A stretch of 64,000 nt of DNA from MVRV01 sp964469905 (lineage in GTDB: Bacteria > Desulfobacterota > Syntrophia > Syntrophales > Smithellaceae). Positions 17,130 through 27,406 of this stretch are shown piece by piece. The stretch's first letter is position 1, and every line of letters begins with the position of its first letter. The translations under genes and the position numbers were made by a program. The notes under the pieces were generated by a model. It had not been told where the DNA came from. It made no database searches and saw only the letters and a list, made by a program, of their open reading frames with translations. Location of the stretch: positions 1-64,000 of the forward strand of contig CAYXZW010000012.1 of assembly GCA_964469905.1 (NCBI GenBank), read 5' to 3'.

Positions 17130-19214
17130 CTATTCTTCTTTATCTTTTTTCGATTCCGCAATAATTTTCTCCGCCGTGTATGCGGGAACTTCTTCGTAAT
17201 GCGACTCGGTGTAAGTAAAATTTCCTCTGCCGCTGGTCATGGAACGCAGATCAGGGGCGTACTTTAATATTTCAGCAAGCGGCACCTGTCCTTTAATGAC
17301 CTGATTAGAGCCATTGGTGTCCATACCTAGAACACGACCGCGACGGCTGTTCAAATCGCCGATAACGTCACCCATGTATTCATCGGGCACTTCGATATCG
17401 ACATTGACGATGGGTTCCAGCAGTATCGGCTGGCATTCCATTATTGCCTTCTGAAAGGCCAGGGATCCGGCAATTTTAAAAGCCATTTCCGAGGAATCAA
17501 CCGCGTGATAGGAACCGAAAACCAATGATACTTTAAAATCCACAACCGGATAACCGGCCAGTACTCCTTTGGCTGCAGCTTCGACGATACCTTTCTCGAC
17601 AGCCGGGCGATATTGGCCTGGAATAACCCCGCCGACGATTTTATCAGCGAATTCAAATCCTGCACCGCGGGGCAGCGGCTCAAGGTCGATTGTACAATCA
17701 CCGAATTGGCCGTGTCCGCCGGACTGTTTCTTGTGTTTGCCTTGAACGCCGGCGGTCTTGCCCTTAATGGTTTCCAGATAGGGAACTTTCGGCGTATTCA
17801 GATTAACCTCGACACCGAATTTTCGCTTCATCTTTTCGATGTTGACTTCTATATGAACCTGACCCATTCCCGAGAGAATCATTTCTTTGGTCTGAACATT
17901 ACGGGAAAAAACAATAGCCGGATCTTCTTCCGTCAAACGATGGATGGACGAAGCAATCTTATCCTCATCGCCGCGTGTCTTAGGCTCAATGGCAAACGAC
18001 ATAACAGGATGGGGCACTGCAACTTTGGTAAATACTATCGGGGCCTTTTCGGTGCACAGAGTATCTCCGGTTACTGTTTCCTTCAGCTTGGCTACGCCGG
18101 CTATGTCACCGGGAATCAGAATATCGGTTTGTTTTTGATTTTTACCTTCCGGAAAGAAGACATGGCCGAACTTTTCTGTGATTTTCCTGGTGGAGTTGTA
18201 AATGCTGGAATCAGGCGACAGCTTTCCAGAATATAAACGGAACAGTGTCAATCGACCGGCGTAGGGATCAGCGATAGTTTTGAAAACGATTGCGGAAAAA
18301 GGAGAATCTTCTTCCGGTTTTCTTTCTTCTAAGTTATCCGTGCCCGGTTTTTTACCTTTCATCGGCAAACAATCGGCCGGAGAACGAAAAGAACTTACAG
18401 CGAGATCAAGCAGAAAAGAAACGCCAATTCCTTTTATGGCTGAACCGCAAATTAGTGGAATCAGGCTACCGGAAGCAACTCCTTTTTTCAATCCGGCATT
18501 GATTTCTTCGGCAGATAGCTCGCCTTGTTCCAGATATTTATTCATCAGGGCATCGTCAGCTTCTGCAATGTCCTCAACCATTGTGTCGCGGTACATTTTA
18601 GCTTCTTCCATTAATTCGGCGGGAATATCTGTTGCTTTACCGGTTCCTTTATTATCACTGAATAAATAGGCTTTGAAACTGATTAAATCTATAATACCGT
18701 TAAACTTGGCTTCGGCGCCGATAGGCAGACATACAGGAGTTACCTTTTTCTTAAATTTGTCCTTAATGCTATCCAGAACATTGCTGAAGTTGGCACGTTC
18801 ACGATCCATCCGGTTGACAAAAATTATTCGGGGGAGATTGAATTCATCAGCCAATTCCCAAACTTTTTGCGTCTGAAATTCCACACCACTGACAGCGTCA
18901 ATGATAACGGCGACATTATCTACAACGCTCAGTGAACATTTTATATCAAAGGCGAAATTGGAATCACCCGGTGTGTCTATAAAGGTGATTTTATGCTTGT
19001 TCCATTCGACAAAGTTTACTGCGGAGCTGATGGAAATGCGCCGTTTTTGTTCTTCCGGGTCATAATCCATAACCGAGGTGGCATCATCGACACGACCCAG
19101 CCGTTCGCTTTTTCCGGAAACAAATAAGAGGGATTCACAAAGAGAGGTTTTGCCTGTACCGCCGTGACCGACAACTGCAAGATTTCGCAGAGTTTTGGAT
19201 TCGTACTTAGCCAT
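17130..19214 (-). CDS. EF-G-like translational GTPase paralogue
   Basis: A 694-residue translation-factor GTPase of the EF-G-like group often called FusA2. The G domain shows GHGGTGKT (P loop), DTPG and NRMD near 130; domains II to V follow, with the domain IV segment HGQFGDCTIDLEPL. Canonical EF-G is usually encoded with ribosomal protein genes; this one stands alone and differs in detail (NRMD for NKMD), so it is probably a second, specialised factor, not the main translocase. ATG at 19214 has AAAGGAG six bases before; an in-frame TTG at 19229 lies on top of that site. Confidence 0.9.
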   Translation of the reverse strand: MAKYESKTLRNLAVVGHGGTGKTSLCESLLFVSGKSERLGRVDDATSVMDYDPEEQKRRISISSAVNFVEWNKHKITFIDTPGDSNFAFDIKCSLSVVDNVAVIIDAVSGVEFQTQKVWELADEFNLPRIIFVNRMDRERANFSNVLDSIKDKFKKKVTPVCLPIGAEAKFNGIIDLISFKAYLFSDNKGTGKATDIPAELMEEAKMYRDTMVEDIAEADDALMNKYLEQGELSAEEINAGLKKGVASGSLIPLICGSAIKGIGVSFLLDLAVSSFRSPADCLPMKGKKPGTDNLEERKPEEDSPFSAIVFKTIADPYAGRLTLFRLYSGKLSPDSSIYNSTRKITEKFGHVFFPEGKNQKQTDILIPGDIAGVAKLKETVTGDTLCTEKAPIVFTKVAVPHPVMSFAIEPKTRGDEDKIASSIHRLTEEDPAIVFSRNVQTKEMILSGMGQVHIEVNIEKMKRKFGVEVNLNTPKVPYLETIKGKTAGVQGKHKKQSGGHGQFGDCTIDLEPLPRGAGFEFADKIVGGVIPGQYRPAVEKGIVEAAAKGVLAGYPVVDFKVSLVFGSYHAVDSSEMAFKIAGSLAFQKAIMECQPILLEPIVNVDIEVPDEYMGDVIGDLNSRRGRVLGMDTNGSNQVIKGQVPLAEILKYAPDLRSMTSGRGNFTYTESHYEEVPAYTAEKIIAESKKDKEE

Positions 19215-19336
19215 GAAAGCTCCTTTCAATATCCGATAATATCACAATAAAGCAGCTGATTTAAGTGCGCGCTTTTTTAACTCATCCTCCCGGCAAAATC
19301 AAGACAAATTTGGTTGTCTTTTCCATTACAGTAAAA

Positions 19337-20320
19337 CTAACTTGTCGGAGGCCTCATCTTTACGGCATTCTGTATTTCGCCCCGTTGTTTTTCCGAGAGC
19401 AGACATCCGGAAAGACAATTCTCATCACAATATCCATCACATGGTTCCACATGAATGGTTACACTGGTAGCCGGATACTTGTTTTCGATGCTTTTGGTAA
19501 TTTCTTCCGTTATCAGGTGAGAATCAACAACAGTCATCTGTGGTTCCACTTTCAAGTGAAAATCAACAAAACGGAAATGCCCGGCTTTGCGAGTACGCAG
19601 GCGATGATAACCGTGAAAGATGCCTCCATATTTCAAGATTTCCCGATGGATCCATTCTTCTTCTTCGGCCGGTAGATTGGCGTCGAGCAGGTCGCCGGCG
19701 GATTGAATCGTTAAATCATAAGCCGCTTTAATAATCAGCAGAGCAACAACAATTGCCGCCACTGAATCCAACCAGTAAAAATTAATACTGGGGAAAAACC
19801 ATTGACCGCACAACATCAAGATAAGGCCAACCATAACTCCGGCCGATGTATAAACATCTGTCCGCAAATGCCAGGCATCGGCCTGCAGGGCAACCGAATC
19901 GGTTTCGCGTCCTATTTTAAAGAGTCTCTGGGACACAATAATGTTAACAATGCTGGAGATTAGCATTACAGCGATGCCCCAACCCAGATTGTCGAGAGGT
20001 TCGGGTTTACTGATTTTCTGGATTGCCTCGTAGATGATCCAACCGGCGGCAATAAAAATGAGCAGAGCTTCAATAGTCCCGGAAATGTTTTCAATTTTAC
20101 CGTGGCCAAACGAATGATCTTTATCAGCCGGCTTGCTTGATGTTTTCACGGCAAAAAGAGCAATGATCGAGGCCAGCAGATCAACTCCGGAGTGAATCGC
20201 TTCGGAAATGATGGATACGGAGCCGATAATCAACCCAATGATAAGCTTCAGGAATACGAGGACGCTGTTGGAAATTACTGACAACAGTGCTACCTGTTCT
20301 TTTCGCTTTTGAACTTTCAT
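19337..20320 (-). CDS. Cation diffusion facilitator with Cys-rich tail
   Basis: A 327-residue CDF metal exporter (zinc/iron/manganese type) of the inner membrane. Six hydrophobic segments hold the metal site: HSGVD near 43-47 and HLRTD near 151-155. A cytoplasmic domain follows. The C-terminus is unusual, with Cys294, 298, 302 and 306 in a CX3CX3CX3C array that could bind a soft metal. I prefer the ATG at 20320; an in-frame TTG at 20341 overlaps the presumed GAAAGGG binding site. It is not clearly in an operon. Confidence 0.9.
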   Translation of the reverse strand: MKVQKRKEQVALLSVISNSVLVFLKLIIGLIIGSVSIISEAIHSGVDLLASIIALFAVKTSSKPADKDHSFGHGKIENISGTIEALLIFIAAGWIIYEAIQKISKPEPLDNLGWGIAVMLISSIVNIIVSQRLFKIGRETDSVALQADAWHLRTDVYTSAGVMVGLILMLCGQWFFPSINFYWLDSVAAIVVALLIIKAAYDLTIQSAGDLLDANLPAEEEEWIHREILKYGGIFHGYHRLRTRKAGHFRFVDFHLKVEPQMTVVDSHLITEEITKSIENKYPATSVTIHVEPCDGYCDENCLSGCLLSEKQRGEIQNAVKMRPPTS

Positions 20321-20567
20321 GAATATACTTAACCCTTTCAATTAAATAAATGATGCTGAGAACATTGCTATCGCTTATATAACAGCACACATATCTATTA
20401 TTACTATGCTGGGGCATTCTTTATCATAATTATTTCGATTAGCAACGGGTAAACTTACTGATCATTTTCTGATAATCAGAATAACGAAAATCTGCAAAAA
20501 TAATATTTTAAAAAACTTCAGGCAGAATCAAAAGGTTGATGTCTTTTCATTGAAAAGAGACTTTTCT

Positions 20568-20951
20568 TTATTTCCTGTCCTGATTCGGCCGGAAAATCGA
20601 AAAGCAGCCGCTGGCCTTGGCTGCAAGACAGCCTGCGTTGCGTATTTCCGATTCGAGATGGGCAATGGCCTTACCCTTGTGGATGAGTCGTGTGGCGCAT
20701 TCGATGCTGCCGCTGCGCACCGCCTGAAAATAGCTGATTTTGATTTCAATGGTCGCACAGTACTCGCCCGGGTCAAGAAGAGGGTACAGGGCACCACCCA
20801 TGCCCGTATCGGCCAGCGCGTAAAGAATGGCGCCGTGAACTACCGACTGCGGATTGTAGAACTTTTCATGGACGTCCACGTGGCAAAGGCTCATGCCCTG
20901 GTCCTGCGTTTCAAAAACAAGACCGATGAGATCGGCGAAAGGATGAAACAT
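20568..20951 (-). CDS. PaaI/YdiI-type hotdog thioesterase
   Basis: A 127-residue hotdog-fold acyl-CoA thioesterase. SVVHGAILYALADTGMGGAL near 36-55 is the helix with the active-site Asp and His-Gly. Likely releases free acid from small or aromatic acyl-CoA, preventing CoA trapping. AGGAGG is 7 bases before the ATG at 20951, so the longer frame starting at 20984 is unlikely. It stands alone between the CDF gene and pcnB. Confidence 0.88.
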   Translation of the reverse strand: MFHPFADLIGLVFETQDQGMSLCHVDVHEKFYNPQSVVHGAILYALADTGMGGALYPLLDPGEYCATIEIKISYFQAVRSGSIECATRLIHKGKAIAHLESEIRNAGCLAAKASGCFSIFRPNQDRK

Positions 20952-21226
20952 CGATTTACCTCCTGCTATTCGAATTAGCGTCAACTACAAGGATTCAGCG
21001 GATTATGTATCCTGTTGTAAATATTATTCGGTAGAAATAAGTATAGGGAAGCTGCATTTGTACGTCAATGGAAAGTTGATAATGTCCAACTAATTCGGGA
21101 AGGTCAATTTTTGCCCAAAAAGAAATGTTGAATCAGCCTGCCAATCCGGTATTTTGGTGAGATTATCGAAAGACATTATGTAATTAATCCTGATGACGAA
21201 TATTTGCTTTTTCGGCATGGTATGTT

Positions 21227-22579
21227 ATGGTGCGGACAATGCAGCCACTGATCATTCCCCGGAAGGGACACAATATATCCCGCAAGCAGGTGAATCCGAA
21301 TGCCCTGCGTACTCTTTACAGATTGCGTGACTATGGCTTCATCGCCTACCTGGTAGGGGGTTGCGTGCGCGACCTGCTTCTGAAGCGAACTCCCACGGAC
21401 TTTGACATAGCCACAGACGCCACTCCCGCTCAGATCAAGCGTCTTTTTCGTAACTGCCGCCTCGTAGGCCGCCGCTTCAGGCTAGCTCATCTTTACTTTA
21501 AGGACGATATTATTGAAGTCTCCACATTTCGTGCGGCAGCTCCTGTCGATGAAGTGAATACGGATCCGGAATGCACAGGTCAAGTCAATAAACCGCCCCG
21601 TCATCTCATGGACGAAGATGGAATGGTTCTCCGGGATAACATCTTTGGCACCCCGGAGGAGGATGCTCTCCGCCGTGACTTTACCGTCAACGCCCTGGCC
21701 TATAATATCGTAGATTTTTCGGTTATTGACTACAGTACAGGTCTGAGCGATCTCCAGGAGCGAATAATTCGTCCCATCGGCGACCCCTTTGTCCGTTTTA
21801 CGGAAGATCCAGTGCGCATGCTTCGTGCGGTACGTTTTGCCGCATCTCATAATTTCGTGATCGAACCAGGAACCTGGGCAACCATCTGCGTCCTGTCCAC
21901 CACAATTTCGCGCGCTGCACCGGCAAGACTATATGAAGAGATGCTGAAGCTATTCCTGTATGGATTTGCCCGACCGGTTCTTAGCCTCATGGACGAAAGC
22001 GGACTGCTGGCCGCCCTTTTCCCCATGTTCAGTCAGTGGCTGCATGAAAAAAGCGAGCACTGGACAATGGTACAGACAAATCTGGAAGGGCTCGATGAAC
22101 TATGTCAGCGTGGAATATCAATCTCACCGGCCTTTTTCTTTGCTGCCCTCTTCGGACCACGGCTGGAGGCAGATACCCTTGTGCGTCACCGGGATGGCAT
22201 CCCACGCCAGCAGGCGATGGATGATGCCTACGCCATTTTCCGGGATGATTCTTGCAAAAATGTAAGCATGCCGGTGAGGGTCGGCGACCGACTCCGCCGG
22301 ATAATCACCTTTCAGCATTCCCTTCATAGAATGCCGCCGCGACGTCCCGCTGTCATGGTCAACAGGCCTGAATTCTCAGAATCATTGGCCTATCTGCGTT
22401 TGTCGGCAGTAAGAGCAGAAAAAAATCTGACAACAATTCTAAACTGGTGGGACAATTTCCTTTCCGCTGCGCCATCCATTGTTTGCTCAGAACCACCCGG
22501 CACTGAATCTCCGGTAAAGCGTCGAAGAAAGCGGCGGCGGCGCCGACCCTTATCTATTCCAGCAGCGGCACCAACCTGA
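21227..22579 (+). CDS. pcnB: Poly(A) polymerase (CCA-adding family)
   Basis: Adds A tails to RNA 3' ends, marking them for decay. The 450-residue protein has the class II nucleotidyltransferase core: VGGCVRDLLL near 41 and DFDIATDA with the metal-binding Asp pair near 58. RRDFTVNALAYN near 148 and EDPVRMLRAVRFAA near 192 follow. The C-terminus is Arg-rich (KRRRKRRRRR), as in E. coli PcnB, supporting PcnB over a CCA transferase. No clear ribosome binding site is seen. The codon use looks more GC-rich than its neighbours. Confidence 0.92.
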   Translation: MVRTMQPLIIPRKGHNISRKQVNPNALRTLYRLRDYGFIAYLVGGCVRDLLLKRTPTDFDIATDATPAQIKRLFRNCRLVGRRFRLAHLYFKDDIIEVSTFRAAAPVDEVNTDPECTGQVNKPPRHLMDEDGMVLRDNIFGTPEEDALRRDFTVNALAYNIVDFSVIDYSTGLSDLQERIIRPIGDPFVRFTEDPVRMLRAVRFAASHNFVIEPGTWATICVLSTTISRAAPARLYEEMLKLFLYGFARPVLSLMDESGLLAALFPMFSQWLHEKSEHWTMVQTNLEGLDELCQRGISISPAFFFAALFGPRLEADTLVRHRDGIPRQQAMDDAYAIFRDDSCKNVSMPVRVGDRLRRIITFQHSLHRMPPRRPAVMVNRPEFSESLAYLRLSAVRAEKNLTTILNWWDNFLSAAPSIVCSEPPGTESPVKRRRKRRRRRPLSIPAAAPT

Positions 22580-22661
22580 TTTATATCTCTCCTGAAGGAA
22601 AGTCGGGACCGTAACTGGAAAATAACAGAAATATTGTTTCCAAAAGATAACCGCCGGAGAA

Positions 22662-24356
22662 TTATTTTATTTGCAGGCTTCTTTCCCCCAGTCGCATAGG
22701 GTAGATAGTTGCAAATATACAGAGGAAGAGTGCCGTCGCAAATGAGCAGATAATCAGGACAATCTGCCATAGTCCCAAACTTTGCTTGCGGATGCCGGCC
22801 ATAAAAATATAGTAAACCGGTCCGGCTTCCAGAATTATCACTGCCGCAATCAAGGCAAAGCAAAGAATCATGAAGAGCAGGCCTCCAAAGCTTGTTACTA
22901 CCTGCGCCGGATTTTCGGATTGGAAATTAGGATAAACCGCGCCTAATCCAATTCCCAGGGCGACCACGGCCGGTACAAGAAAGAATATGGTTGTGACCGA
23001 CAAAAACATCATGAAAGGTGAGACTTGCAGCAGCATATTGGATGCAACAATAAGCAACTCTGCCATTATGATCATGGGAACATAATAGAGAAAGAATTTA
23101 ATCCACAGAAAAGTTTTCAAAGATACCGGTGCCGCCTGGACTATCCAGAAAGCAGCGCCTTCCATACTTACCGCCGGAAAGACAAAACGGGCGGCAATAG
23201 CCGAAAGGACGAAGGCCGCCAGACCCATATTCAGAAAGGAAAACAGATTTTGCAGGTAAATGGTTTTTATCGGCGATCTATCCAGAGGCAAGACCGAAAA
23301 ATTATAAAGGTAAATGGCAATGAGTGCACCCATTAGAAATAATTGCGGCCATTGCGTTGAATCACGGAAAAATGAACGAATTTCTTTGATGGCAAATGCT
23401 TTTGCCGGGCGGTGAAGAAAGTCGAGTAAATTCTCCCATTGTATACCTTTGAATTTTACCGGAGCAAAGAGGCGTCGCGGAGTTGTCAGAGATTTGGAAA
23501 AACCTTGAAAATATGCAGCGTGAGCGATGATTCCGGCGAAGAAGATCAACATAAAGGAGCAGCTGCAGGTCAGTGCGAGATTAAACAAGGAGCTGGCAAA
23601 TTTACTGTTGAGGGCAGCTTGAATTGCCTCGGTAATCCAGGTGGTGGGCAAAAGCGGTGAACTGGGAGTTTGCAGGGAATTTAAATAAAGAACTGCCGAA
23701 GCGAAGCTGTCCGGATTAACCAGCTGCTCCGGCCTTGTTAAACGTAAAGCCAGAACGAGTATCAAAACCAATATCACGCCAAGTATAATTAAAATTGTTC
23801 GAATGCGTCCTGCCGGCAGGATTTTTGCTCCCAGCAATACCAGAATGCTGCTGAGAGCGGAGGTGATCAGGCACATGAATATTGTTGCCAGAAAAACAAT
23901 CAGGTAAAAAAAGATACCAGCCTGGTAAATAATACCGTAGGAAAGAAAAACGGGGAGGCTGAAGAGAACCACCATCCAGGAACTATCAAATGTGCTTATA
24001 AGCCAACGGGAGAAAAAAATGTCCTTGGCGGAAACAGGCAAAGAATGCAAAAGCTGCAAGTCCCGGCTTAAATATAGATGAGAAAGGGAGTTGATAATAT
24101 TGCTGAAGAGCAACAGTGCAAAAAAAGTCATCACCACCATCGAAAGAAGTTTCATGGCCAGTATATTGCCGAAGTCCTGAACGCCCTGAAAATAAAGCAA
24201 AATACGATAACAAATAATAAATGCGCCGGCCCAGAAAAGACAACCGACTAAGCCGAAGATGGATAGTTTTGTCCATATTATTTTCTTATTGCTCGGCCGC
24301 AGATTATTGAAAGAAGAGAGAATTTGTGGTCGTAATAATGATATGATTGATTTCAT
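22662..24356 (-). CDS. ABC exporter permease
   Basis: A 564-residue integral membrane protein with about 12 to 14 hydrophobic segments. It resembles the large two-copy permeases that pair with YhaQ/ABC-2 ATPases. Its start overlaps the stop of the ATPase gene (ATGA), so the two are one transporter. The substrate is unknown; gene order ATPase-permease with a transglutaminase-like protein suggests export or envelope work. No motif allows a firmer call. Confidence 0.8.
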   Translation of the reverse strand: MKSIISLLRPQILSSFNNLRPSNKKIIWTKLSIFGLVGCLFWAGAFIICYRILLYFQGVQDFGNILAMKLLSMVVMTFFALLLFSNIINSLSHLYLSRDLQLLHSLPVSAKDIFFSRWLISTFDSSWMVVLFSLPVFLSYGIIYQAGIFFYLIVFLATIFMCLITSALSSILVLLGAKILPAGRIRTILIILGVILVLILVLALRLTRPEQLVNPDSFASAVLYLNSLQTPSSPLLPTTWITEAIQAALNSKFASSLFNLALTCSCSFMLIFFAGIIAHAAYFQGFSKSLTTPRRLFAPVKFKGIQWENLLDFLHRPAKAFAIKEIRSFFRDSTQWPQLFLMGALIAIYLYNFSVLPLDRSPIKTIYLQNLFSFLNMGLAAFVLSAIAARFVFPAVSMEGAAFWIVQAAPVSLKTFLWIKFFLYYVPMIIMAELLIVASNMLLQVSPFMMFLSVTTIFFLVPAVVALGIGLGAVYPNFQSENPAQVVTSFGGLLFMILCFALIAAVIILEAGPVYYIFMAGIRKQSLGLWQIVLIICSFATALFLCIFATIYPMRLGERSLQIK

Positions 24357-25087
24357 AAAAACGTATCTTCTTTAGTTATTGTTAGAAAGACTTCTTCAAG
24401 TCTGGCTTCACCAATCCGGGCAATATGCCGTAATTCCTTAACGGTACCCTGTGCCAGCAGAGTGCCTTTATGAATTACACCAATGCGGTGGCATAATTCT
24501 TCCGCTATGCTTAAAGTGTGGGTGGAGACAAAGATGGTTATTTGTTTTTGTGCCAATTCCTGAAAAATATCTTTAACCATACGCACGGCTGCCGGATCAA
24601 GGCCGACCATCGGTTCGTCTATTATTAATATTTGCGGATCATGGAGAAGGGCTGAGGCTATGATGAGTCTTTGTTTCATGCCATGCGAATACGCCTCGAC
24701 GAGTTCGTCTGCCCATTCCCAGAGAGCAAATTGACGCAGCAGTATTTCTGCTTTGGCCGAAAAAGTCTCCGGAGCGACATCATATAAATCGGCGGAGAAA
24801 TGAAGGAACTCCATACCGGTAAGCTTTTCATAGAGAAACGGCCTGTCGGGTACGAAGCCGATCATTTTCTTGGCCGCTACCGGATCTCTGGCCATATCTA
24901 TATTGCCGATTACAATGCTGCCGGAAGTCGGTGCCAGAATGCCACCCATCATCCGAATGGTTGTTGTTTTGCCCGCGCCGTTGGGGCCGATAAAACCGTA
25001 AATTTCGCCGGCAGAAACATTCAGGCTGAGCTTGTTTACCGCAAGGGTAGTACCATAATCCTTCGTCAGTTCTCTTACTTGAATCAT
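24353..25087 (-). CDS. ABC transporter ATPase (ABC-2 type)
   Basis: A 244-residue ATPase that powers the adjacent permease. Walker A GPNGAGKTTT near 36, signature YSHGMKQRL near 133 (a common ABC-2 variant of LSGGQ), Walker B ILIIDEPMVGLDP near 153 and the switch histidine in STHTLS near 185 are all present. It overlaps the transglutaminase-like gene by 4 bases at its start and the permease gene at its end. Confidence 0.95.
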   Translation of the reverse strand: MIQVRELTKDYGTTLAVNKLSLNVSAGEIYGFIGPNGAGKTTTIRMMGGILAPTSGSIVIGNIDMARDPVAAKKMIGFVPDRPFLYEKLTGMEFLHFSADLYDVAPETFSAKAEILLRQFALWEWADELVEAYSHGMKQRLIIASALLHDPQILIIDEPMVGLDPAAVRMVKDIFQELAQKQITIFVSTHTLSIAEELCHRIGVIHKGTLLAQGTVKELRHIARIGEARLEEVFLTITKEDTFL

Positions 25088-26556
25088 TTTGTCTGCTCCA
25101 GAATTTCCAGTTTGATTTTCCCCATCGCGCCCATTAAATCCAATTGCTCACTGCCTTCACCACGGACCAACCGGATGTGAGTCACATCGGCAGGGAATTG
25201 ATTAAAGACAGCGTCAACGGTAATCCAGTTTCCTGTATAGGCAATGTTCCAGGCGTGGTAATAAAAACGGCCGGAGATATATACCAGACCGGTTTCTATT
25301 TGTGCAGGAATACCGGCAGTTCTCAATAAAGCGGCAATAAGAACGGCGTGCTCATTACAATCGCCAACTTTATTTTGCAAAACTTCCAGCGCATTCGGTA
25401 CGGATAAAACCGGCTTTTTTTGGACATGGCGATAGACCCAGTTGACAATTTTTCTAACTTTTTGCTCGGGTAAATCATTAGTCTTAATAATATTATCGAC
25501 CTGCGTTTTCATTTGGGGATGATTAGCTTGCACCAGCGGTGTTGCCTTAAGGAAAACAGCAATTTCCGGCGGAAGGTCATGGAGTGCTGCTTGCCGCGCA
25601 GATAAAGAGGGCTGTTCACGGTTAATTGTCAAAACGTCCTTTATAAAGCTTTGCCGCCCGCCGTTGAGATGAAATAACAAGCCGCCAGTACCACTGATTT
25701 TAATTTTAAGCCGGTTTAATTCTTCCGGCGCTTTAATTGGGACATTGGACGGTATCGAAGCGATTTGTGTAAAATCAATACTGCCATTAGTCGCAATTCC
25801 TTCCTGTGCTTTTTCGGGGCTGACCTTTTCCAGGGAAAGGCCCAGGATGCCTGTTTCTCTTAAAGTGTCGCCATCTTTATCCAGCCAGGAGCAATTTTGA
25901 GCACCCATAAAATCAGCACAATATTTTTGTGTCAAAATACGTTTTCCCATGACAGATATAATTTCATCGGCATTCCGGGTGACTCTTATTGATCGCATCG
26001 CCAGAGTGGAAGGATCAAAGATGCTGAAGTTACGGGTTGTATCCTTTTCCAGACCAGAGCGAAAAGCTGCATCGTAAATGCTGCCGCTGATATGAGGTAT
26101 CTCTTTGAGAGGAATTTCGCTTTTCTGCTGGGCACCAGGCAAACCGGTAAAAAGGACCATTTTGTTTTTAACTACGAAACCATTGGCATTAAAACGAAAC
26201 AGACTGGAAGTAAGATCAAAATTAAATGAAGAAAGAGTCATGTCGGGGTTAAGATCGCCGCTGGTGGAGATATTGAGCGCCTGTGTTACTCCCATTGTAT
26301 TGATCTGCATGGATACGTTTTCACTAAAGCGATAACCTTTGTCCCGGGCAGTAAAAGTTCGGTGAACAACGCCGATCTTTTTTTTATTTTGATAAATGTT
26401 CATCCAGGTGGCGGCCGGCCGATTTGCTGTTGCGGGCTGAACAATAGATAAAGGCTCCTGTTTTGTCTGGAAAAATTCCAGGTTAATAGCCAGAAGAGTG
26501 AAGAAGGTGATTGTGACGAAAATTCCCCATACAAAGGACCATTTGATTTTTGTCAT
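25084..26556 (-). CDS. Membrane-anchored transglutaminase-like protease
   Basis: About 490 residues: one N-terminal membrane segment (about 5-25), a long beta-rich extracytoplasmic region, and a C-terminal transglutaminase-like domain with the Cys in KVGDCNEHA, the His in YYHAWN and the Asp in TVDAVFNQ. Such domains act as peptidases or crosslinkers in the envelope. The ATG at 26556 begins MTKIKWSF, a good membrane-anchor start; an in-frame ATG at 26622 would add 22 atypical residues. It begins the three-gene ABC operon. Confidence 0.82.
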   Translation of the reverse strand: MTKIKWSFVWGIFVTITFFTLLAINLEFFQTKQEPLSIVQPATANRPAATWMNIYQNKKKIGVVHRTFTARDKGYRFSENVSMQINTMGVTQALNISTSGDLNPDMTLSSFNFDLTSSLFRFNANGFVVKNKMVLFTGLPGAQQKSEIPLKEIPHISGSIYDAAFRSGLEKDTTRNFSIFDPSTLAMRSIRVTRNADEIISVMGKRILTQKYCADFMGAQNCSWLDKDGDTLRETGILGLSLEKVSPEKAQEGIATNGSIDFTQIASIPSNVPIKAPEELNRLKIKISGTGGLLFHLNGGRQSFIKDVLTINREQPSLSARQAALHDLPPEIAVFLKATPLVQANHPQMKTQVDNIIKTNDLPEQKVRKIVNWVYRHVQKKPVLSVPNALEVLQNKVGDCNEHAVLIAALLRTAGIPAQIETGLVYISGRFYYHAWNIAYTGNWITVDAVFNQFPADVTHIRLVRGEGSEQLDLMGAMGKIKLEILEQTK

Positions 26557-26738
26557 GGACTGAAGACCTGTGGGATAAATTAAATTTAAGATCATTATAT
26601 AGACAGGCCAGATAAGAGTCAACTAGTACCGATTTAAAAGAGAGATTGATTAAGATTAAAGAAAATTAAAGATATATTGACAAGCTTACCTAATTATAAT
26701 ATCAACGAGTCCTTCATTTCAGGAAAGATAATTACTTT

Positions 26739-27380
26739 ATGAAACATGACAGCATTATTGCTCAAGAAGGTTATCCCTTTATTCTCTTATCCATTATTAT
26801 TACTGTTTTTATTGCCTTTTTAGGCATCTGCTGGCTGCTTGTTTTGTCGGCCTTAATCTCTTTTTTTGTCATTTGGTTTTTCCGGAATCCGGAGCGGTAT
26901 TTCCAAGATGGAGCAAACGTCGTTATTTCTCCTGCTGACGGTAAAGTAATTAAGGTGGAAGATATTGAGATGAACGACTCAATCAGCGGAAAATTCAAAA
27001 AAATAAGCATATTCATGAATGTTTTCAACGTTCATGTAAACCGCATTCCCTATAATGGAAAAATAGAGGCGATTAATTATCACGAGGGGAAATTCGTTTC
27101 TGCCAATCTGGATAAGGCCTCCAGTGACAATGAACGTAACGCAATACAGATTCGCACGGAAAATGGTTCTGCGATCTGGGCAGTGCAGATTGCCGGTCTT
27201 ATAGCACGCCGGATTGTTTGTTGGGTTGCGGTTGGTGATGCAGTTAAAAAAGGGGAAAGATTCGGGTTGATTCGCTTTGGTTCCCGGGTCGATGTTTATT
27301 TACCTCCGGATTCCCGCATTGCCGTTAAGATAGGGCAGAAGGTCAGGGCAGGTGAGACACCTTTAGGACATTTGCTGTAA
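26739..27380 (+). CDS. psd: Phosphatidylserine decarboxylase proenzyme (short type)
   Basis: It makes phosphatidylethanolamine from phosphatidylserine in the inner membrane. The 213-residue short form has an N-terminal hydrophobic segment (about 14-45), SPADGKV near 67, FMNVFNVHVNRIP near 91 and the self-cleavage site FGS-R near 182, where the Ser becomes the pyruvoyl group. The next gene, 26 bases away, makes its substrate, so both last steps of PE synthesis are in one unit. Confidence 0.95.
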   Translation: MKHDSIIAQEGYPFILLSIIITVFIAFLGICWLLVLSALISFFVIWFFRNPERYFQDGANVVISPADGKVIKVEDIEMNDSISGKFKKISIFMNVFNVHVNRIPYNGKIEAINYHEGKFVSANLDKASSDNERNAIQIRTENGSAIWAVQIAGLIARRIVCWVAVGDAVKKGERFGLIRFGSRVDVYLPPDSRIAVKIGQKVRAGETPLGHLL

Positions 27381-27406
27381 TTTAGTGACTTTTTCAAGGG
27401 ATAATC

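Noticed and set aside
21227..22579. Arg-rich C-terminus of pcnB as a special feature
   Set aside because: E. coli PcnB also ends in a basic, Arg-rich tail, so it is normal for the family.
26660..26738. TTGACA with nearby TATAAT before psd as a promoter
   Set aside because: The spacer is only about 12 bases for TATAAT, too short for a standard sigma70 promoter.
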